A stretch of DNA of 19,340 nt, from contig CAVCYP010000034.1 of the NCBI GenBank assembly GCA_963606545.1, positions 1-19,340 of the forward strand, given 5' to 3'. Source of the stretch: UBA9732 sp963606545. Lineage in GTDB: Bacteria > Spirochaetota > Spirochaetia > Sphaerochaetales > Sphaerochaetaceae. Made by a program: the position numbers and the translations under genes. The notes beneath the pieces were generated by a model. That model saw nothing but the letters and a program-made list of their open reading frames with translations, was not told where the DNA came from and did no database searches. Below, in pieces: positions 15,233-19,340 of the stretch. How positions within the stretch are numbered: the stretch's first letter is position 1; the number at the start of each line of letters is the position of its first letter.

Positions 15233-17399
15233 GGCAACGCGTGCACAGGAGCTTAGAACTTTACTTGAGAAGTACCAGAGGGCGTACTACGTTGAAGGGC
15301 GACCACAGGTATCGGACTTGGAGTATGATAGGCTGTTTGATGAGCTGACGCGCTTGGAGGCAGAAAATCCAGAGCTGAGGACGCCGGATTCGCCTACGCA
15401 GCGGGTTGGAAGCGATCTTTCGGCCGATTTCCCGGAGGTGGAGCATTCAATTCCCGTGCTGAGTCTGGATAAGGCGTACAGTGATGAGGAGATTTTTGGC
15501 TGGATTTCCAAGACTATCAAGAATACGGGCGAGAGTTTATCGTTCGTGTTGGAAGAGAAGATTGACGGGTTTTCTGTGGTGCTGTACTACGAGAAGGGGA
15601 TTTTGACCCGCGCCGTGACCCGTGGTAATGGCTTTGTTGGTAACGATGTCACGGCCAATGCAAAGACTATTCATACTATTCCGCTGAAGCTGACGGAGCC
15701 GGTGGATATTGCTGTGCGCGGTGAGATTTACCTGCCAAAAGGGGATTTTGAGAAGATAAATGCCACGTTGGAGGAGCCGTACGCTAACCCGCGTAATTTG
15801 GCGGCGGGGACTATTAGGCGTAATAAGAGCAGCGAGACGGCGAGGGTTCCGCTTTCTATTTTTGTCTACGAGGGCTTTTGGACTGAACCTACTGCCTTTA
15901 CGGATCACATTCAGATTTTAAGTAAGCTTAAGGCGCTGGGTTTCACGGTGGATCCGCATTTGACGTATTTCTGCAAGACGCGGGAGGCTGCTGAGGCGGG
16001 CCTAAAAGCTGCTAACCTAGAGGGGCGCGCCGGTTCGTTTGACGATATTCCTTCTGTAATTTTGGAGGCTACGGCCAAACGAAAGGCGCTACCTTATGAG
16101 ATTGACGGGCTTGTGGTGAAGGTTAACGAGCTTTCTACTCGTGAGGCGCTGGGCTACACGGAACATCATCCACGTTGGGCTATTGCTTACAAGTTTGAGG
16201 CGCCTCAGGCTCAGACGGTGGTTCAGGGAATTGATGTCCAAGTTGGGCGTACTGGGCGTATTACTCCTATGGCGCGCATCAAGGAAACAAAGCTTTCTGG
16301 TAGCACAATTAAGAATATCACTTTGCACAACCAAGACTACGTGAACGAGCTAGAGCTGGCAGTTGGCGATACTGTAGCTATCTCCAAGCGCGGAGACGTG
16401 ATCCCCGCCGTGGAGCTGGTTTTGGAGAAGAATAGCGAGGGCAACACTACCTGGCAGATGCCTGCTTGCTGTCCTGTTTGCGGGACTCCTCTTGTCCAGC
16501 GGGGAGCGCATCACTTTTGCCCCAACTATAACTGCCCAGCCCAAGCAAAGGGGCGGCTTAGCTTCTTCTGCGCCAAAGGCCAAATGGATATAGAAGGGCT
16601 TGGGCCTAAGACAACCGATTTTCTTTATGATAAATTTGGGGTCTCTAGAGCTGAAGACTTGTATTCTTTTGACTATGATTTATTACTTGACGAGCCTGGA
16701 TTTGGCTCCGAGGGCAAGAAGGTTGAGACCATCAAGGAAGCTTTGCAGGACAGCTGCAAGACTCCGTTCAAGCAAGTCCTTGTGGCTCTTGGTATTCCAG
16801 AATTTGGTAAAAAAGCTGTTGAACTGGTGCTTGCCGCCGGTTTTGACAGCATGGATAAACTGTTGGAGCTAGTGGGCTCTGAGGGCTCTGATTCTGATGC
16901 TACTGTGGACTCTGATGCTGCTGTGGACTCTGATGCTGCTGTGGAGGCGCTTTCCAATATTAAAGGTATTGGACCCGTTACTGCTACCTTGATTGTAAAT
17001 GGCTTACGAAATCCCCATACCCGTTGCACTATTGAGGCTCTGCGCAAGGCTGGTCTTAAGATGTCTGCCACTGATGACCCTATTGTGGATTCTAATCTTG
17101 AGCAGATTTTTGCAGGTCAAAGCTGGTGTGTTACCGGTACCTTTAAAAATTTCACTCCCAGAGGAAAAGCCATGGAAGAGATTGTAAAACGGGGTGGAAC
17201 GGAAGTTTCTTCTGTTTCTTCAAAAACTACCTGTTTGCTTGCTGGCTCCGGTGCAGGAAGCAAGCTTCAAAAGGCTCTTGCTTTGGGTGTTAAAGTTGTA
17301 AATGAAGATGAGTTTTTGAAGCTGCTTGGAAGCTCCGGAATTTCTGATGGTGAGTTGAGAAATATCGGGATAGAAGGGGAGCAGTTAGAGCTTTTTTAG
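15225..17399 (+). CDS. ligA: NAD+-dependent DNA ligase LigA
   Basis: LigA seals nicks in DNA during replication and repair using NAD+. The 724-residue product has domain Ia (YYVEGRPQVSDLEYDRLFDEL), the adenylation domain with K112 in EEKIDGFS as the AMP-accepting lysine and DGLVVKVN (294-301), the OB fold (GRTGRITPMARI), a zinc finger (C416, C419, C432, C437), helix-hairpin-helix repeats and a C-terminal BRCT domain (about 625-700). It is longer than the usual ~670 residues, partly because of an acidic insertion at 552-574 made of SDAAVD-type repeats between HhH motifs. The ATG at 15225 lies within the end of rsmD with a GAGGTGAG ribosome site. The stop codon overlaps the ribosome site of the next gene. 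The 5' part of the gene looks more GC-rich than its neighbours. Confidence 0.98.
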   Translation: MDKATRAQELRTLLEKYQRAYYVEGRPQVSDLEYDRLFDELTRLEAENPELRTPDSPTQRVGSDLSADFPEVEHSIPVLSLDKAYSDEEIFGWISKTIKNTGESLSFVLEEKIDGFSVVLYYEKGILTRAVTRGNGFVGNDVTANAKTIHTIPLKLTEPVDIAVRGEIYLPKGDFEKINATLEEPYANPRNLAAGTIRRNKSSETARVPLSIFVYEGFWTEPTAFTDHIQILSKLKALGFTVDPHLTYFCKTREAAEAGLKAANLEGRAGSFDDIPSVILEATAKRKALPYEIDGLVVKVNELSTREALGYTEHHPRWAIAYKFEAPQAQTVVQGIDVQVGRTGRITPMARIKETKLSGSTIKNITLHNQDYVNELELAVGDTVAISKRGDVIPAVELVLEKNSEGNTTWQMPACCPVCGTPLVQRGAHHFCPNYNCPAQAKGRLSFFCAKGQMDIEGLGPKTTDFLYDKFGVSRAEDLYSFDYDLLLDEPGFGSEGKKVETIKEALQDSCKTPFKQVLVALGIPEFGKKAVELVLAAGFDSMDKLLELVGSEGSDSDATVDSDAAVDSDAAVEALSNIKGIGPVTATLIVNGLRNPHTRCTIEALRKAGLKMSATDDPIVDSNLEQIFAGQSWCVTGTFKNFTPRGKAMEEIVKRGGTEVSSVSSKTTCLLAGSGAGSKLQKALALGVKVVNEDEFLKLLGSSGISDGELRNIGIEGEQLELF
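16893..16946 (+). repeat. Three in-frame 18-bp tandem repeats in ligA
   Basis: Three head-to-tail copies of TCTGATGCTGCTGTGGAC occupy 16893-16910, 16911-16928 and 16929-16946. The first differs by one base (A for G) and the last by its final base (G for C). They encode SDATVD, SDAAVD and SDAAVE, an acidic flexible loop in the helix-hairpin-helix region. Because the unit is a multiple of three, copy-number change keeps the frame. Confidence 0.95.
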
Positions 17400-17409
17400 G
17401 AGGAAAAAG

Positions 17410-17787
17410 ATGGAAGCTTACAGTCTTAAAGTAAAATTATACTTGGAAGATTCGCAGGAAAAATTTATGGGAATTGGTGTTCTTTGGCTACTTCAGAAAA
17501 TTGAAGAATGTGGCTCTCTGCGCGCGGCTGCAAACTCTCTTGGAATTTCCTATTCTAAGGCTTTCAAGATGATAGAAAACCTAGAAGTTGCTCTTAATGA
17601 GAAAGTTCTTGTCCGCAAACGCGGGGGTGCTGACAGAATTGGCGTTTCCATTACCCCCTTTGGCTTGAAGTTTATGAGTCTTTATGACAGTTTTCAAAGC
17701 CAATGTAAGGCTTTGCTTAAAGAGCCTTTTGAAGATTTTATGAAAAACTTGACAGTCTTAAAGAATGAATTTGGTGAAAAAAACTAA
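17410..17787 (+). CDS. ModE-type winged helix-turn-helix protein without a molybdate-binding domain
   Basis: This 125-residue protein matches the N-terminal DNA-binding domain of ModE (LysR-type winged HTH): EKFMGIGVLWLLQKIEECGS, then LRAAANSLGISYSKAFKMIE (the helix-turn-helix, about 35-56), and ITPFGLKFMSLYDSF at the wing and linker. Full ModE carries a C-terminal Mop/TOBE pair that binds molybdate; nothing of that is present. Stand-alone proteins of this type often sit beside molybdenum-enzyme genes, which fits the xanthine-dehydrogenase-like set upstream. The ATG at 17410 has a perfect AGGAGG six bases upstream, and that site overlaps the ligA stop codon, so the two are coupled. How it would sense a signal is unknown. 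It is the last gene of the operon. Confidence 0.85.
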   Translation: MEAYSLKVKLYLEDSQEKFMGIGVLWLLQKIEECGSLRAAANSLGISYSKAFKMIENLEVALNEKVLVRKRGGADRIGVSITPFGLKFMSLYDSFQSQCKALLKEPFEDFMKNLTVLKNEFGEKN

Positions 17788-17870
17788 AAGCTAAGTTGTT
17801 GTTTGTATTATAATTAACTTGTTTTTGTGAAAAATTCCGCAAAAATTTTTAGATTTTTTTGAAAAAACTA

Positions 17871-17899
17871 TTGTCATTTTTATAAAAAAGAAGTATTTT
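17871..17899 (+). promoter_or_regulatory. Promoter for the small-RNA candidate
   Basis: TTGTCA (17871-17876), a 17-base spacer and TATTTT (17894-17899) make a good sigma-70-type promoter in an A/T-rich setting. The expected transcription start is near 17906-17907, immediately before a hairpin. No coding sequence with a ribosome site follows before the terminator. Confidence 0.5.
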
Positions 17900-17906
17900 C
17901 TTGGAC

Positions 17907-17976
17907 GTGAGATGAAATATCTCAGCCTCCTTTTGTTCCCCCTTGGTTTGACCTCCTTTTTCCCAAGGGGTTTTTT
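17907..17976 (+). ncRNA. Candidate ~70-nt small regulatory RNA with two CCUCC segments
   Basis: The predicted transcript would start with a six-pair hairpin (TGAGAT at 17908-17913, ATCTCA at 17919-17924). It continues with an unpaired CCUCCUUUUGUUCC stretch from 17926, and ends in a terminator hairpin whose loop carries CCUCCUUUUUC (from 17952) and a U-tract. CCUCC is complementary to Shine-Dalgarno GGAGG, as in C-rich-loop small RNAs of Gram-positive bacteria. The loop's CTCCTTTTT (17953-17961) is fully complementary to the WYL-gene leader (3571-3579). A 23-residue open frame from the ATG at 17912 runs into the gap but lacks a ribosome site. The same sequence might merely be the 3' end of the ligA-modE-like transcript. 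Confidence 0.4.
17939..17976 (+). terminator. Rho-independent terminator
   Basis: CCCCTTGG (17939-17946) pairs perfectly with CCAAGGGG (17963-17970) around a 16-base loop, followed by TTTTTT (17971-17976). There is no T-tract on the opposite strand, so it acts on plus-strand transcripts: the small-RNA candidate and any read-through from the ligA operon. Confidence 0.85.
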
Positions 17977-17980
17977 ATTT

Positions 17981-18104
17981 NNNNNNNNNNNNNNNNNNNN
18001 NNNNNNNNNNNNNNNNNNNNNNNNNNNNNNNNNNNNNNNNNNNNNNNNNNNNNNNNNNNNNNNNNNNNNNNNNNNNNNNNNNNNNNNNNNNNNNNNNNNN
18101 NNNN
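17981..18104. other. Assembly gap of 124 Ns
   Basis: Unknown bases directly after the terminator. The true length may differ from 124. Reading frames crossing it are meaningless. Confidence 1.
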
Positions 18105-18203
18105 TCCCGTTGAAATACTTTTCTTTGAGCTTTTTCCAATCTCCGTTGTCGCTGTGCGTGTCAGCGCTCGGGATTTTCCGTCAAAACAGCTCAAATTTGA
18201 AAA

Positions 18204-18257
18204 TTTCAAGGAAATTTTCCTTGAAAAATTAAAAATTTTGGTGATTTCAAGGAAATT
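18204..18257. repeat. 23-base palindrome plus a direct repeat of its half upstream of the nucleoside hydrolase gene
   Basis: TTTCAAGGAAA (18204-18214) and TTTCCTTGAAA (18216-18226) are perfect inverted copies around one base. The 14-mer ATTTCAAGGAAATT at 18203-18216 recurs exactly at 18244-18257, and TCAAATTTGA (18191-18200) is itself a perfect palindrome. Position in the leader or promoter region suggests operator sites or RNA structure controlling the downstream gene. Confidence 0.7.
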
Positions 18258-18275
18258 GTGGTGTGAACGGATGAA

Positions 18276-19259
18276 ATGCCTTATGCTGTGGGCATGACTA
18301 ATCTGATTTTGGATATGGACACTGGGATTGATGACTCTATTGCATTGTTTTTGGCTGCAATTGACAAAGATGTGAATTTGTTAGGGGTTGTTGGAACCTA
18401 TGGTAATGTAACAACTGATGTTGGTGCAAGAAATTCGCTTTCTGTTCTTGCCTTGGCAGGAAGAAAGGACGTTCCGGTTTTTGAAGGGCTTTATCATGCG
18501 CTGGCAGCAAATTCTGCAGTAAATTTTTATCCAAATCCAGTGAGCCAGAAAATCCATGGGAAAAATGGAACTGCAAATCTTAAGCTACCAGCTTCAGATA
18601 GAAAAGTTGAGCAAGAAGATGGCGTGAACTGGCTTATAAAGAGGATGAAAGAATATGATTCTGAACTGGTTTATGTTGCAACTGGGCCCCTTACCAACTT
18701 GGCAGAAGCGCTAAACAGAGATCCCTCGCTTAAGAGTTTTAAGGGTAGAGTTGTGAGTATGGGCGGAGCCCTGTGTGTCAGGGGCAATGTCTCCCATTAT
18801 GCAGAGGCCAACATTAGCCAGGACCCAGAAGCTGCAAAAATCTGTTACGAAAGTGGACTTGATATTACCTTGGTTGGGCTTGATGTCACAATGAAGTCCA
18901 GACTTACCAGGGAGGATGCCCTAAAATGGAAGGCGAGCAACACTAAGGCCGGCGAGCTCTTGGGACAGATGCTTCTCCATTATATTGATAACACACTTGG
19001 TGGAGATGATGATGCGTATGTCCATGATCCATCGGCGGTCATTTGTGCTCTGCATCCGGAATATTTTACTATCCTAAATCTCCCTCTGACGGTGGAAACT
19101 GAAGGAGCGGATAGAGGCAGAACGGTGGTCTCTACAGCTAGAATACTCGAAAAAAATTGCAGAAGTAGGGCCTGCCTGGACGTCATTTCCTCAAAAGTGG
19201 AGGAATATTTAAAGCGGATAAGCTCCTATCTAAATTTCCACCAAAACGCGCCAAACTAG
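18276..19259 (+). CDS. Inosine-uridine preferring nucleoside hydrolase family protein
   Basis: The family hydrolyses the N-glycosidic bond of ribonucleosides to free base and ribose, for nucleoside salvage. From the ATG at 18276 the product has 327 residues, normal for the family. Visible motifs: the Ca2+-binding N-terminal DMDTGIDDSIAL (usual form DTDPGxDD), GTYGNVTTD, ATGPLTNLA (a family core motif), EANISQDPEAA and the late HDPSAV. The usual proline of DPG is a threonine. The start is uncertain: the ATG at 18294 (MTNLILDMDTG) fits family starts better, and neither has a strong ribosome site. The gene stands alone behind the palindrome-rich leader. Its substrate, purine or pyrimidine, cannot be told. 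Confidence 0.92.
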   Translation: MPYAVGMTNLILDMDTGIDDSIALFLAAIDKDVNLLGVVGTYGNVTTDVGARNSLSVLALAGRKDVPVFEGLYHALAANSAVNFYPNPVSQKIHGKNGTANLKLPASDRKVEQEDGVNWLIKRMKEYDSELVYVATGPLTNLAEALNRDPSLKSFKGRVVSMGGALCVRGNVSHYAEANISQDPEAAKICYESGLDITLVGLDVTMKSRLTREDALKWKASNTKAGELLGQMLLHYIDNTLGGDDDAYVHDPSAVICALHPEYFTILNLPLTVETEGADRGRTVVSTARILEKNCRSRACLDVISSKVEEYLKRISSYLNFHQNAPN

Positions 19260-19271
19260 GTTGGTTTGGTG
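19249..19271. terminator. Inverted repeat at the nucleoside hydrolase stop codon, possible weak terminator
   Basis: CGCCAAAC (19249-19256) pairs with GTTTGGTG (19264-19271), one wobble pair, around a seven-base loop containing the TAG stop. On the minus strand it is followed by CGTTTT, so it could end the converging minus-strand gene. On the plus strand no T-tract follows. Confidence 0.35.
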
Positions 19272-19292
19272 AAAAATTCTGCTTAAAAAAGC

Positions 19293-19340
19293 TTAGAGAG
19301 TATCGGGGTAGAGGGAGAGGCCGGCTTGGAGGGTTTCGCG
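19293..19340 (-). CDS. Probable C-terminal end of a minus-strand gene
   Basis: The minus strand reads open from the window edge for 15 codons, ending in LSLYPDTL and a TAA at 19295-19293. The residues look protein-like and the convergent placement after the hydrolase gene is sensible, but 48 bases are too few to identify a family. Confidence 0.3.
   Translation of the reverse strand, partial: RETLQAGLSLYPDTL

Larger units (their letters stand above)
17788..18275. other. Long intergenic region with RNA signals and assembly gap
   Basis: These 488 bases hold no credible protein gene. An AT-rich stretch follows the ModE-like gene (17788-17870), with a TATAAT at 17809-17814 that lacks a partner -35. 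Then come a promoter, a small-RNA candidate and terminator (17871-17976), 124 Ns, and an AT-rich, palindrome-rich leader before the nucleoside hydrolase gene, including a small hairpin CGCTG-N7-CAGCG (18150-18166). Confidence 0.7.

Noticed and set aside
16885..16946. CRISPR-like or mobile repeat in ligA
   Set aside because: The units are contiguous, in frame and without spacers: a coding minisatellite.
17912..18232. Open frames crossing the N run on both strands
   Set aside because: Frames through unknown bases are artefacts of the gap; neither has a ribosome site.

Overview
The window looks like chromosomal DNA from an anaerobic, moderately AT-rich bacterium. The pyruvate:ferredoxin oxidoreductase indicates fermentative, oxygen-sensitive metabolism. 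My best guess is a Treponema-like spirochaete, with a clostridial Firmicute as the main alternative. That guess rests on protein style (LigA with an SLDKAY motif, a SlyX with a PPHY tail, an Rpn-nuclease-type tail protein, TTG and GTG starts) and not on a marker gene, so treat it as inference. A run of 124 Ns shows that the source is a draft assembly.

Layout. Positions 1-2374 (minus) hold the first 791 codons of nifJ/por. Behind it on the same strand is a WYL-domain regulator (2561-3559). It is divergent from a small slyX gene (3670-3861), with a striking symmetric promoter between them. A MATE efflux gene (3870-5270, minus) converges on slyX. From 5378 to 17787 every gene is on the plus strand and tightly packed: dnaE (replicase), recG (branch-migration helicase), a 62-residue Rpn-tail-like protein, a three-gene xanthine-dehydrogenase-like set (molybdenum-subunit-like, 2Fe-2S and FAD subunits, overlapping), rsmD, ligA and a stand-alone ModE-type HTH protein. 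Positions 17788-18275 are non-coding. They hold a probable promoter, a compact two-hairpin small-RNA candidate ending in a rho-independent terminator, the assembly gap, and a cluster of palindromes. A nucleoside hydrolase gene follows (18276-19259). The last 48 bases look like the 3' end of a minus-strand gene.

Function. The plus-strand block mixes DNA replication and repair (DnaE, RecG, LigA) and ribosome modification (RsmD) with a xanthine-dehydrogenase-family complex. The large subunit of that complex has lost the usual molybdopterin-contact motifs and the catalytic glutamate, while the iron-sulfur ligands and FAD motifs of its partners remain. A ModE-like regulator lacking the molybdate-binding domain closes the cluster. 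No CRISPR array, insertion sequence, tRNA or rRNA was recognised.

Most interesting: (1) the degenerate xanthine-dehydrogenase-like iron-sulfur flavoprotein set; (2) the ~70-nt small-RNA candidate with two CCUCC (anti-Shine-Dalgarno) segments; (3) the exactly symmetric divergent promoter flanked by TGCAAC boxes; (4) the in-frame 18-bp repeat inside ligA; (5) the probable leaderless start of the xanthine-dehydrogenase-like operon.
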